Source of the DNA: Dechloromonas sp. H13
Lineage (GTDB): Bacteria > Pseudomonadota > Gammaproteobacteria > Burkholderiales > Rhodocyclaceae
Assembly: GCF_009469615.1 (NCBI RefSeq)
Contig: NZ_SSXX01000001.1
Location: 496,001-560,000, forward strand
Direction: 5' to 3'
Length of the DNA: 64,000 bases
Shown here piece by piece: positions 35,748 to 44,478 of the stretch. How positions within the stretch are numbered: the stretch's first letter is position 1; every line of letters begins with the position of its first letter. Made by a program: the position numbers and the translations under genes. Below the pieces are notes generated by a model. That model made no database searches, had not been told where the DNA came from, and was given only the letters and a program-made list of their open reading frames with translations.

Positions 35748-35846
35748 ATTGTCTCCTTCGGGGGTAATTGGGAACGTCAGGCAAATTGCCCCCCGATTCT
35801 AGCCAAAGCAACGCTTTTGGCGAGTTGCGGAAAACCCTAACCCGCC

Positions 35847-37190
35847 CTACTCGCCGGCCACCGTCATGCGCTCGACCAGGATCGAGCCGGATTGCTTCGA
35901 ACCGCGCACGTGGACGTCGTTGCCGACGGCGACGATGCCGGCCAGCATCGCCCTGAGGTTGCCGGCGATGGTGATTTCCTCGACCGGGTAGGCGATCCGG
36001 CCGTCTTCGATCCAGAAGCCGGCGGCGCCGCGCGAGTAGTCGCCGGTCACGTAGTTGATGCCCTGGCCGAGCAGTTCGGTGACCAGCAGGCCGCGCCCCA
36101 TGTGCGCCAGCAGGCCGGCGCGGTCGAGGGTGCCCGGCTCGATGATCAGGTTGTGGCTGCCGCCGGCGTTGCCGGTGGTCTGCATGCCCAGCTTGCGCGC
36201 CGTGTAGGCGCTGAGGAAATAGCCTTGCAGGATGCCGCCGGCGACCACCTCGCGGTCGCGCGTCGCCACGCCGTCGCTGTCGAAGGCCGCGCTGCCGAGG
36301 CCGCGCCGGATGTGCGGCCGTTCGCTGATATTGACGAAGTCCGGCATCACGCGCTTGCCGAGCTGTTCGAGAAGGAACGAGGACTTGCGGTACAGCGCGC
36401 CGCCGCTCGCCGCATGCACCAGGCTGCCGAGCAGGCCGGCGGCCAGCGGCGCCTCGAACAGCACGGGGCAGTCGCCGGTCCTGACCTTGCGCCCGCCGAG
36501 CCGTGCGACCGCCCGTTCGGCGGCGATGCGGCCGACGCTGGCCGCGTCGTCCAGCTCGTCGGCGCAGCGGCGGGTGGTGTACCAGTCGTCGCGCTGCATC
36601 GCCTCCTGCTCGCCGGCGATCACCGAGCACGAAATATAGTGGCGCGAGGTCGGGTAGCCGCCCATGAAGCCGAGGCTGTTGGCGGAAACGAAATGCGCCT
36701 GCTGGGTGGACACCGAGGCGCCTTCCGAATTGCTGACCAGCGGGCTGGCGTCGAAGGCCGCCTGCTCGCAGCGCCGCGCCGTCGCGATCGCATCCTCCAC
36801 GGTCAACGCCCACGGATGGTACAAATCCAGATCCGGGCAAGTGCCGGCCATCAGGGCCGCGTCGGCCAGCCCGGCGCAGTCGTCCACGGCCGTGAAGCGG
36901 GCGATGTCGAGCGCCGCCTCGACCGTTTCGCGCAACGCCTGCGGCGAGAAATCGGAGGTACTGGCGTAGCCCTTGCGCTGGCCGGCGTAGATGGTGATGC
37001 CGATGCCCTTGTCGCGGTTGAACTCGATGGTCTCGACCTCGTCGCAGCGGACGCCGACCGACTGCCCGAAGCCTTCGGAAACGTCGACCTCGCAGGCGGT
37101 CGCGCCCTTCTCCCGGGCATGTTTGAGAACATCCTCGGCCAGTTGCTGCAGGGTGGCGAAAGGATAGGAAAAGCTTGCGACGTCTGGCAT
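35847..37190 (-). CDS. pmbA: Metalloprotease-like protein PmbA/TldE
   Basis: A 447-residue PmbA (TldE), which forms a protease with TldD and matures peptides such as microcin B17 and CcdA. Family landmarks are ARFTAVDDCAGLAD, YPTSRHYISCSVIAGE, GGLGSAAFDSDGVATR-type blocks, NLIIEPG and the final YVTGDYSRGAAGFWIEDG. tldD is not in the window. It is divergent from darP with a 69-base gap, the usual pmbA-yjgA arrangement. Confidence 0.95.
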   Translation of the reverse strand: MPDVASFSYPFATLQQLAEDVLKHAREKGATACEVDVSEGFGQSVGVRCDEVETIEFNRDKGIGITIYAGQRKGYASTSDFSPQALRETVEAALDIARFTAVDDCAGLADAALMAGTCPDLDLYHPWALTVEDAIATARRCEQAAFDASPLVSNSEGASVSTQQAHFVSANSLGFMGGYPTSRHYISCSVIAGEQEAMQRDDWYTTRRCADELDDAASVGRIAAERAVARLGGRKVRTGDCPVLFEAPLAAGLLGSLVHAASGGALYRKSSFLLEQLGKRVMPDFVNISERPHIRRGLGSAAFDSDGVATRDREVVAGGILQGYFLSAYTARKLGMQTTGNAGGSHNLIIEPGTLDRAGLLAHMGRGLLVTELLGQGINYVTGDYSRGAAGFWIEDGRIAYPVEEITIAGNLRAMLAGIVAVGNDVHVRGSKQSGSILVERMTVAGE

Positions 37191-37259
37191 GAAAGGGGCG
37201 TCCGGGCGGGAAAATCGTTATCATAGCAGGCCGATATTGCCCGCCCCCGCCCGCCATCC

Positions 37260-37784
37260 ATGCAAGACGAAGATTTCACCGAAGACACCGGCCGCCCGTC
37301 CAAGACCAAGAAGAAGGAGGCGATGCACGAACTGCAGGATCTCGGCGCCGAACTGGTCGAGCTTTCGGTCGGGCAGTTGAAGCGCATCAACCTGCCCGAA
37401 AACATCTTCGACGCCGTGCGGGAGTGCCAGAAGATCACCGCCCACGGTGCCCGCCGCCGGCAGATCCAGTATCTCGGCAAGCTGATGCGCAGCGCCGACG
37501 ACGCGCCGATCCGCGCCGGCCTGGCCCTGCTGCGCGGCGAATCATCCGCCGAAACCGCCCGCCTGCACCGTCTGGAGCGCTTCCGCGCGCGCCTGCTGGA
37601 AGATGAAACGGTGCTCGCCGAAATCACCGCCACCTGGCCCGGCGCCGATCTCCAGCAGCTGCGCCAGCTGCGCCGCAACGCGCTCAAGGAGCAGGAAGCC
37701 GGCAAGCCGCCGAAGAGCTTCCGCGCCATTTTCCAGGTTCTCCAGGAACTCGATCAACAGGGAGCCGCGCATGCCGCAGAATGA
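37260..37784 (+). CDS. darP: Ribosome-associated protein DarP (YjgA)
   Basis: A 174-residue DUF615 protein that assists late assembly of the 50S ribosomal subunit. It starts with an acidic stretch and then SKTKKKEAMHELQDLGAELVEL, followed by HGARRRQIQYLGKLMR and RLHRLERFRARLLEDE. Divergent pairing with pmbA is conserved. Its end overlaps mog by 14 bases. Confidence 0.93.
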   Translation: MQDEDFTEDTGRPSKTKKKEAMHELQDLGAELVELSVGQLKRINLPENIFDAVRECQKITAHGARRRQIQYLGKLMRSADDAPIRAGLALLRGESSAETARLHRLERFRARLLEDETVLAEITATWPGADLQQLRQLRRNALKEQEAGKPPKSFRAIFQVLQELDQQGAAHAAE

Positions 37785-38358
37785 AGAACTGGTCATCGGC
37801 CTGGTGTCGATCAGCGACCGCGCCTCGACCGGCGTTTATGAAGACAAGGGCATCCCGGCCCTGCAGGAATGGCTGGCCGGCGCGCTGACCAGCCCGTGGC
37901 GGGCTGAAACGCGGCTGATCGCCGACGACCGGCCGACCATTGAAAACACCCTCGTGGAACTGGTCGACCGCAGCCGGTGCCACCTGGTGCTGACCACCGG
38001 CGGCACCGGCCCGGCGCCACGTGACGTCACGCCGGAAGCGACGCTGGCCGTTGCCGACAAGGAAATGCCCGGCTTCGGCGAGGAGATGCGGCGCATCAGC
38101 CTGAATTTCGTGCCGACCGCCATCCTCTCGCGGCAGGTCGCCGTCATCCGCAGGCAGGCCCTGATCATCAACCTGCCCGGCCAGCCGAAGTCGATCCGGG
38201 AAACCCTGGAAGGCGTGCGCGGCGCCGACGGCCAGGTGACCCACGTCGGCATCTTCGCTGCCGTGCCCTACTGCATCGACCTGATCGGCGGCCCCTACGC
38301 CGAAACCAACGAAGCGGTGATCAAGGCCTGGCGCCCGAAAACGGCGCTCCGCAAGTGA
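37771..38358 (+). CDS. mog: Molybdopterin adenylyltransferase
   Basis: A 195-residue MogA that activates molybdopterin with ATP before molybdenum insertion. It contains SISDRASTGVYEDKG, LTTGGTGPAPRDVTPEA and LIINLPGQPKSIRETL. ATG 37771 lies inside the darP end, preceded by AGGGAGC. It converges with the following gene, with only 4 bases between stops. Confidence 0.95.
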   Translation: MPQNEELVIGLVSISDRASTGVYEDKGIPALQEWLAGALTSPWRAETRLIADDRPTIENTLVELVDRSRCHLVLTTGGTGPAPRDVTPEATLAVADKEMPGFGEEMRRISLNFVPTAILSRQVAVIRRQALIINLPGQPKSIRETLEGVRGADGQVTHVGIFAAVPYCIDLIGGPYAETNEAVIKAWRPKTALRK

Positions 38359-38362
38359 CGGT

Positions 38363-39919
38363 TCAGGCCGGCGCCAGCGGACGGAAACGCGCCAGCTCGT
38401 AATCGGCCGCCTGTTCGCCGATGGCCACCGGGCTCAACGGGATGCGCCGGCCGTCCTGTTCGTACTCCAGGGTTTCGCGCAGGCTGAACGACGCGAACGG
38501 CATGACGATGCGCACTTCGCCCGGAGCATTGCCGTCGCGCAACAGCAGGGCCGGCATGCCGGCGGCCGCCGCATAGGTCGACGCGGCACGCGTCTTCAGT
38601 TCGATCGGCGTCACCTGCAGGGCCAGCAACTCGACGCCGACCTGGACCCCGGCGTCGCCCATGCGCTGATAGCGGCGCACAATGCCGACCAGCCAGGTGG
38701 CGCCGCCTTCCGGCTGCAGCGCCAAAAGGGCGCCGATCCTGAGCCACTCGCCCGGAATATTGTTGACCAGCGCCCCGAAGCCGCCGCGGCTGACGTTCTC
38801 GACGATCCAACTCTCCACCGGCGGCTCGCCCGCCTGTCCTGGCTGTCCCGCCAGTTTCCCGGCGAGGGCCAGGCGCACGTCGTTCAGCCCGTGCACGACC
38901 AGCGCCCGCTGCTTGACGTTGTGCCGGTCATGGCGCCGCTGCGGCGGGACCGGCGCCAGGTAGGCGGCGAGATGGCGCAGCGCCGGCAGCAGCGCCCGTG
39001 CATGGTATTGCCCGCCCAGGGCGAGGTCGCCCGGCACGTCGTGCCCCAGTTCGAGGTCGTGCAGCAGCTTTTCGATCGCGGCATGCGCCGTTCCCGGCTT
39101 GAAGAAGCGCTGGGTGGGCGTGGCGCAGGACGGCATGCGCGCCAGCCGCATCGGCGGCGCCGGTTGCGCCAGGTCGACCCAATAGACGCTGTCCGCCTGG
39201 GCGGTCGCGGAAAAGACGAAGCCGGGCAGGAAATGGGCGATGAGCCGCTCGGCCAGTTCGATCTCCAGCGGCAGCAGGCTGCCCATCGACGCCGCCTGGA
39301 AGGCGACGGCCTTGACGAACTCCTGCTGCGGGCTGCTCACCCCGGAAACGCCCTCGCGCAACTGCAGGCTGCGTCCGGCCACGCCGGCGCCCTCGGCCGC
39401 CAGCAGGGCCGCCCCGAGGCGCTGCCAGAGGCCGCCGGCCGCCGGCCCGTAATGGAACTGTTCCCACTTGAGCACGCCGGCGAGCGCCGAGATGAGGCGC
39501 GCGGTCAGGGCCGGCAGGACCTGGCGAATCTGCTCGCCGACCCGCGTCTTCTGGCCGAGCGCCTGCAGGCAGCGCTCGTAGCCGGAAGCCAGCAGGCTCC
39601 AGAAACCGTGATGGATGGTCCACAGGCGCTTTTCCTCGGCGCGGGAAAGGCGCGGGGCGTGGAGATAGTCGCGCGCCTGGCGCCGGAGATGCGGCTGCGC
39701 CGCGTCGTCGAGGCGGCTGAGCGCCTCGTAGAGACGGTCCTCGGGAAAGTCCCGGGTGCCCTGCAGCGACTCCAGCCAGCCGATGATCTCGTCGATCGCC
39801 TTGAAGGTGTTGTCGGCCGGGATGTCGCCGATGATGCGCCGCAATTCGCGGGAATCCGCCAGCGGGTGATCCGTCTTCGTCCCGCCGATCCGGCGCAGGC
39901 TGAGCAACCTTTCCAGCAT
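38363..39919 (-). CDS. Unknown protein with a C-terminal PilZ-like domain
   Basis: A 518-residue cytoplasmic protein without membrane segments. Residues 1-320 are helical and unrecognised. Further on, RRHDRHN (about 328-334) gives the RxxxR motif and NVSRGG (about 375-380) gives the [D/N]xSxxG motif of PilZ domains, with strand-like sequence after it. PilZ domains bind cyclic di-GMP, so this may be an effector; the assignment is from motif only. ATG 39919 is chosen because GGGGGAG lies 3 bases before it; GTG 39934 also opens the frame. Confidence 0.68.
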   Translation of the reverse strand: MLERLLSLRRIGGTKTDHPLADSRELRRIIGDIPADNTFKAIDEIIGWLESLQGTRDFPEDRLYEALSRLDDAAQPHLRRQARDYLHAPRLSRAEEKRLWTIHHGFWSLLASGYERCLQALGQKTRVGEQIRQVLPALTARLISALAGVLKWEQFHYGPAAGGLWQRLGAALLAAEGAGVAGRSLQLREGVSGVSSPQQEFVKAVAFQAASMGSLLPLEIELAERLIAHFLPGFVFSATAQADSVYWVDLAQPAPPMRLARMPSCATPTQRFFKPGTAHAAIEKLLHDLELGHDVPGDLALGGQYHARALLPALRHLAAYLAPVPPQRRHDRHNVKQRALVVHGLNDVRLALAGKLAGQPGQAGEPPVESWIVENVSRGGFGALVNNIPGEWLRIGALLALQPEGGATWLVGIVRRYQRMGDAGVQVGVELLALQVTPIELKTRAASTYAAAAGMPALLLRDGNAPGEVRIVMPFASFSLRETLEYEQDGRRIPLSPVAIGEQAADYELARFRPLAPA

Positions 39920-40004
39920 TTCTCCCCCGGACACTGATTGATCGGAATTGGCTGACCGTTTTTTGTGAATTCTATCGCGAAGCGGCGCACTGCCGTCCAG
40001 CGGA

Positions 40005-40772
40005 TTACTTGCTGATCATCTGCAGCGCGCGCACGACCGGCAGCTTCGAAACCTGGATCCAGCCATCCAGCGGGCGCGTCAGCTCGACAATCAGGAAGAT
40101 GGCGCCCGACATCGAAAGCGCGCAGGCAAGCAGGGCGATGGCGGCGGTCGAATTGCGCGGGGCGATGAGGCCGAGGCCGATGAACAGCAGGAATACCCAG
40201 GTAATCAGCACCAGCAACAGGATGAGCGGCAGCCCGGCCTGCATCTGCTCGAACAGCAGCCAGCGCTCCACCGAAATGTCGCCCGCCAGTTGCAGGGCGC
40301 GGCTTTTCAGGTGCTCCTGAATAGCATTCCCCGGCTCCAGGCGGCGGATGCCCTGCAGGACATCGTCCCAGGAGCGCTCGCCGTCCGCGTCCCGGAGCAG
40401 GCTCGCCGTGTCCGGCCGCCCGCTCGCCGGCCAGATCCGCGCCTCCATCGCCACCACCTTGTCGCGCACGGCGGCACGCACCGGCTGCGTCTCGGGACCG
40501 TAGTCGAGCAGGACACGGTTGAGTTCGATGACCTTCGCGCCCTCGACGGCGATGGCGGCGTTGGCGGTATCGAAGGTACCCTTCGCCGAACCGACGAGCA
40601 TGCCGAGAATCAGCGCGACCAGCGTCGCCATGACGCCGACGGCGATCTTCAGGAGGTCCCGGGTTTCCTCCTGTTCGTGATGTGGCGGTAGCTGGTGGCG
40701 CCACATCATGGTCAGCAGCATGCCGCCGCAACTGCCACACAGGGCGAGAATCGCTATCATCCAGGCATCCAT
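40005..40772 (-). CDS. DUF4239-like integral membrane protein
   Basis: A 255-residue inner-membrane protein with paired hydrophobic helices at the start (IAILALCGSCGGMLL; VGVMATLVALILGMLVGSA) and at the end (ILLLVLITWVFLLFIGLGL; AIALLACALSMSGAIFLIVEL). A helical soluble loop of about 110 residues lies between them. The layout and the LVGSAKGTFDTANAA segment resemble DUF4239 (bestrophin-like) proteins. ATG 40772 follows AGGGGAG. The function is unknown. Confidence 0.75.
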   Translation of the reverse strand: MDAWMIAILALCGSCGGMLLTMMWRHQLPPHHEQEETRDLLKIAVGVMATLVALILGMLVGSAKGTFDTANAAIAVEGAKVIELNRVLLDYGPETQPVRAAVRDKVVAMEARIWPASGRPDTASLLRDADGERSWDDVLQGIRRLEPGNAIQEHLKSRALQLAGDISVERWLLFEQMQAGLPLILLLVLITWVFLLFIGLGLIAPRNSTAAIALLACALSMSGAIFLIVELTRPLDGWIQVSKLPVVRALQMISK

Positions 40773-40891
40773 GCTCCCCTCCCGAGCCATTACAGCCGTA
40801 GCCGGCCACGCTGCCCGGGGCATTATAGTCCCGCACCGACACCGGCAACCTGTAGAATTCCCTTCCCATTCTCTTCGCCGCCCCGGGAACC

Positions 40892-41686
40892 ATGCAGCAA
40901 TACCTCGACCTGATGCGCCACGTGCTGGAGCACGGCCACGACAAAGCCGACCGCACCGGTACCGGCACCCGCTCCGTTTTCGGTTGGCAGATGCGCTTCG
41001 ACCTGGCGCAGGGTTTCCCGATGGTGACGACCAAGAAGCTGCACCTCAAGTCGATCATCCACGAACTGCTGTGGTTCCTGCAGGGCGACACCAATATCGC
41101 CTACCTCAAGGAAAACGGCGTCCGCATCTGGGACGAATGGGCCGACGAGAACGGCGACCTCGGGCCGGTCTACGGCAAGCAGTGGCGGCGCTGGGAAACG
41201 CCGGACGGCCGCGTCGTCGACCAGATCGCGCAACTCGTCCAGAGCCTCAGGAACAACCCGGACTCGCGTCGCCATATCGTTTCCGCCTGGAACCCGGGCG
41301 ACGTCGACCACATGGCCCTGCCGCCCTGTCACTGCCTGTTCCAGTTCTACGTCGCCGGCGGCCGGCTCTCCTGCCAGCTCTACCAGCGCAGCGCCGACAT
41401 CTTCCTCGGCGTGCCCTTCAACATTGCCTCCTATGCGCTGCTGACCCTGATGCTGGCCCAGGTCTGCGGCTATCGGCCCGGCGAGTTCGTGCACACCTTC
41501 GGCGACGCCCATCTCTATTCCAACCACTTCGAGCAGGCCCGGCTGCAACTGTCGCGCACACCGCGCGCGCTGCCGACGATGTGGATCAATCCCGCGGTCG
41601 ATGACGTTTTCGCCTTCAGATTCGAGGACTTCCGCCTCGACGGCTACGACCCGCACCCGCACATCGCCGCCCCCGTCGCAGTCTAG
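40892..41686 (+). CDS. thyA: Thymidylate synthase
   Basis: A 264-residue enzyme converting dUMP to dTMP using methylene-tetrahydrofolate. The catalytic Cys is in [11 protein letters not shown]. Other landmarks are [43 protein letters not shown] and the C-terminal HIAAPVAV. It is full length. The usual partner folA is not adjacent; glk follows after 107 bases. Confidence 0.98.
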   Translation: MQQYLDLMRHVLEHGHDKADRTGTGTRSVFGWQMRFDLAQGFPMVTTKKLHLKSIIHELLWFLQGDTNIAYLKENGVRIWDEWADENGDLGPVYGKQWRRWETPDGRVVDQIAQLVQSLRNNPDSRRHIVSAWNPGDVDHMALPPCHCLFQFYVAGGRLSCQLYQRSADIFLGVPFNIASYALLTLMLAQVCGYRPGEFVHTFGDAHLYSNHFEQARLQLSRTPRALPTMWINPAVDDVFAFRFEDFRLDGYDPHPHIAAPVAV

Positions 41687-41793
41687 GGCATGTTCACAGC
41701 AAGCGACGGGCTGCGCAAGGGACTGGCGCGGAGGCAGCGCAAGACGCCGGTCGCGCGGTGCTGTGATCCGCACAAGCGGGCGGCAACGCGGCA

Positions 41794-42720
41794 ATGATCC
41801 TCGGCGGCGATCTCGGCGGCACCAAGACCCTGCTGGCGCTCGCCGAGCCGGATGACGGCGGTATTCGCATCGTCCGCCAGCAGCGCTACGCCAGCGCCGA
41901 CTACCCGAGTTTCGACGCGCTGCTCGGCGAGTTCCTCGCCGACGCCCCGGCGATCGCCGCCGCGTGTTTCGGCGTCGCCGGCCCGACCGACGGTCGCAGC
42001 GTTCAGCTCACCTACCTGCCGTGGCAGCTCGACGCCGACGAGCTATGCCGCCGCTTCGGCATCGGCCGGGTCACGCTGGCCAACGATTTCGCTGCCGCCG
42101 CCCATGGTCTGCCGTTGGTGGAAGAGAAGCAGGTGCTCACTTTGCATGCTGGCCGGCCGCTCGCCCGGGCACCGCGCGTCATCCTCGGCGCCGGCACCGG
42201 CCTCGGCGTCGCCGGGCTGGTCTGGGAAGCCGACTGCTACCGCGTCATCCCCGGCGAAGGCGGCCACCTCGGCTTCGCGCCGCAAACGCCGCAGCAGGGC
42301 GAACTCTGGGCCTGGCTGCTGGAACGCAACGGCCGCGTGACGACCGAGGACGTCGTGTCCGGCCCCGGGCTGGCGCGAATTCATGCCTTTCTGGGCGGTC
42401 GACCGCAACTGCCGGCCGCTATCGGCCGGGCCGCCCTCGCCGGCAGCGATCCGCTGGCCCGGCAGGCGCTCGAACTCTGGCTCGCCTGCTACGGCGCCTT
42501 CGCCGGCGACCTCGCGCTGCACTGGCTGGCGCGCGGCGGCGTCTACCTCGCCGGCGGCATCGCCGGCAAGCTGCTGCCGCACACCGATTGCGCACCCTTC
42601 ATGACTGCCTTCCTCGCCAAGCGCGAGCATCGCGGGCTGGTGCAGGACATGCCGGTTCATCTGCTGACCGCCGAGGATCTCGGCCTGCGCGGCGCGCTGG
42701 CGCTGGCGAGCGCCACGTAG
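41794..42720 (+). CDS. glk: Glucokinase
   Basis: A 308-residue ATP-dependent Glk that makes glucose 6-phosphate. The N-terminal phosphate loop is GGDLGGTKTLLAL, with LANDFAAAAHGLP (catalytic Asp), GAGTGLGVAGLVW and GEGGHLGFAP. It may feed the glycogen genes at 60531-63772, though it is far from them. The preceding 107 bases hold no recognisable element. Confidence 0.92.
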   Translation: MILGGDLGGTKTLLALAEPDDGGIRIVRQQRYASADYPSFDALLGEFLADAPAIAAACFGVAGPTDGRSVQLTYLPWQLDADELCRRFGIGRVTLANDFAAAAHGLPLVEEKQVLTLHAGRPLARAPRVILGAGTGLGVAGLVWEADCYRVIPGEGGHLGFAPQTPQQGELWAWLLERNGRVTTEDVVSGPGLARIHAFLGGRPQLPAAIGRAALAGSDPLARQALELWLACYGAFAGDLALHWLARGGVYLAGGIAGKLLPHTDCAPFMTAFLAKREHRGLVQDMPVHLLTAEDLGLRGALALASAT

Positions 42721-42840
42721 GCGCCCGGTACGCGCCGCAGGGCAAGGCGTCCTGCTATCATCCGCTGACCAGAAAACAATGCGCCGGGCATTTCGTGCGC
42801 GCCGCACCGCCAGCCAACACTCCGCGAACCACCACAAACC

Positions 42841-44412
42841 ATGTCCAAGCTGAAAAAAAGCGCCAAGATCTTCTTGCTCCTGATCGCCGTCGCCGTCGGC
42901 ACCTTCTTCGCCGTGCGCATCTACGATTCACGCCAGATGCCGCCGCTGGACAGCTGGCACACCTACGTGCCCAGTGAAATGAGCGCCAAGGCGATGGACG
43001 CCGGCGACTGGGCCGCCTACCTGAAGACCGAGGACGCGCTCTTCAAGGCGGTGCGCAGCGAAGTCAGCGACAGGATTTCGCCGGAAGCGCAAACGCCGTT
43101 CAACCGCTACTACCCCGAGAGCGTCATCTACCCGCCGCGCTACGCCCAGGACTGGAACCGTTCCTACGTGATGGCGCCGGCCGGCAAGCCGGTCGGCGCC
43201 GCCGTCCTGCTGCACGGCCTGACCGACTCGCCCTACAGCCTGCGGCACATCGCCCGCCGCTATGCCGCCGACGGCTTCGTCGTCATCGCCATCCGCCTGC
43301 CCGGCCACGGCACCGTGCCGGCCGGCCTCAGCAATGTCCGCTGGGAGGACTGGATGGCCGCCACCCGCCTGGCGGTCCGCGAAGCCAGGCGGCTCACCGA
43401 CCCGGCGGCGCCGCTGCATCTTGTCGGCTTTTCCAACGGCGGCGCGCTGGCCGTCAAGTATGCCCTCGACGCCGCCGAGAACGACCAGCTGGCGCGCCCT
43501 GACCGCCTGATCCTCCTCTCGCCGATGATCGGCATCACCCGTTTCGCCCGCCTGACCGGCATCGCCGGCCTGCCGGCGGTGCTGCCCTCGTTCGCCAAGG
43601 CGGCATGGCTGAGCATCGTCCCGGAATTCAACCCGTTCAAGTACAACTCCTTCCCGGTCAACGGCGGCCGCCAGTCCTTCCGCCTGACCCAGGCGCTGCA
43701 GGAGCAGATCGTCCGCATGGCAGGCAAGGACGGCATGACGACGCTGGCGCCGGTCCTGACCTTCCAGTCGGTCATGGATTTCACCGTCAGCACGCGGGCG
43801 ATCATCGCCTCGCTCTACGCCTACCTGCCGGCCAACGGCAGCGAACTGGTGCTGTTCGACGTCAACCGCTCGGTCGAGTTCGGCCCCCTGCTGCGCCGTT
43901 CGGCCGAAACTGCGCTCGCCCGCATCATGCCGGAACTGCCGCAGCCCTACCGGATCACCGTAGTCGGCAATGAGCGCGCCGACCCGATGACCACCTTCGC
44001 CCGCATCGTCGACGCCGGCAGCACGACCGAGCGGGTCCAGCCGCTGGCCGTGCGCTACCCGCCGGAAATCTTCTCGATGTCGCACGTATCGATCCCGTTC
44101 CCGCTGACCGACCCGCTCTACGGGCTGCATCCCGATACCTCGCAGGAGGATTTCGGCGTCCAGCTCGGCACCCTGGCACCGCGCGGCGAACGCGGCGCGC
44201 TGGTGGTCAACATGGATTTCCTCTCGCGCGTCGCCTCCAACCCCTTCTTCCCGTTCATGATCGAGCGCATCGAGGAAGGCATCCGCGACCCGCGACCTAA
44301 GGTAGTGACCGTCCAGCCAAGCACCGCCTACAAGAAGGTGCCGCAACCGGACGCGGCGGAAATCGAGGCCTATCTGACCGAACTGGTGCCCGAGGCGCAG
44401 GCAACGCCCTGA
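42841..44412 (+). CDS. Membrane-anchored alpha/beta hydrolase
   Basis: A 523-residue protein with an N-terminal signal anchor (IFLLLIAVAVGTFFAV) and a periplasmic alpha/beta-hydrolase domain. The oxyanion motif is LLHGLTDSPYSL and the nucleophile elbow is GFSNGG. A late MSHVSIPFPL could supply the catalytic His. Carboxylesterase or lipase activity is plausible; the substrate is unknown. It is single-gene between glk and a terminator. Confidence 0.85.
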   Translation: MSKLKKSAKIFLLLIAVAVGTFFAVRIYDSRQMPPLDSWHTYVPSEMSAKAMDAGDWAAYLKTEDALFKAVRSEVSDRISPEAQTPFNRYYPESVIYPPRYAQDWNRSYVMAPAGKPVGAAVLLHGLTDSPYSLRHIARRYAADGFVVIAIRLPGHGTVPAGLSNVRWEDWMAATRLAVREARRLTDPAAPLHLVGFSNGGALAVKYALDAAENDQLARPDRLILLSPMIGITRFARLTGIAGLPAVLPSFAKAAWLSIVPEFNPFKYNSFPVNGGRQSFRLTQALQEQIVRMAGKDGMTTLAPVLTFQSVMDFTVSTRAIIASLYAYLPANGSELVLFDVNRSVEFGPLLRRSAETALARIMPELPQPYRITVVGNERADPMTTFARIVDAGSTTERVQPLAVRYPPEIFSMSHVSIPFPLTDPLYGLHPDTSQEDFGVQLGTLAPRGERGALVVNMDFLSRVASNPFFPFMIERIEEGIRDPRPKVVTVQPSTAYKKVPQPDAAEIEAYLTELVPEAQATP

Positions 44413-44429
44413 GGAGTCGCCCAATGAAA

Positions 44430-44460
44430 AACGGCCCCGGAAATCGGGGCCGTTCTTGTT
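44430..44460. terminator. Terminator between convergent hydrolase and GntP genes
   Basis: AACGGCCCCG (44430-44439) pairs with CGGGGCCGTT (44445-44454), then CTTGTT follows. On the minus strand an A run before the stem becomes a T run after it, so it can serve both genes. Confidence 0.85.
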
Positions 44461-44478
44461 TCTAGCAGGAGAGTTGCG

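Noticed and set aside
41687..41793. Possible tRNA or small RNA between thyA and glk
   Set aside because: No cloverleaf, terminator or promoter pattern could be found in the 107 bases.
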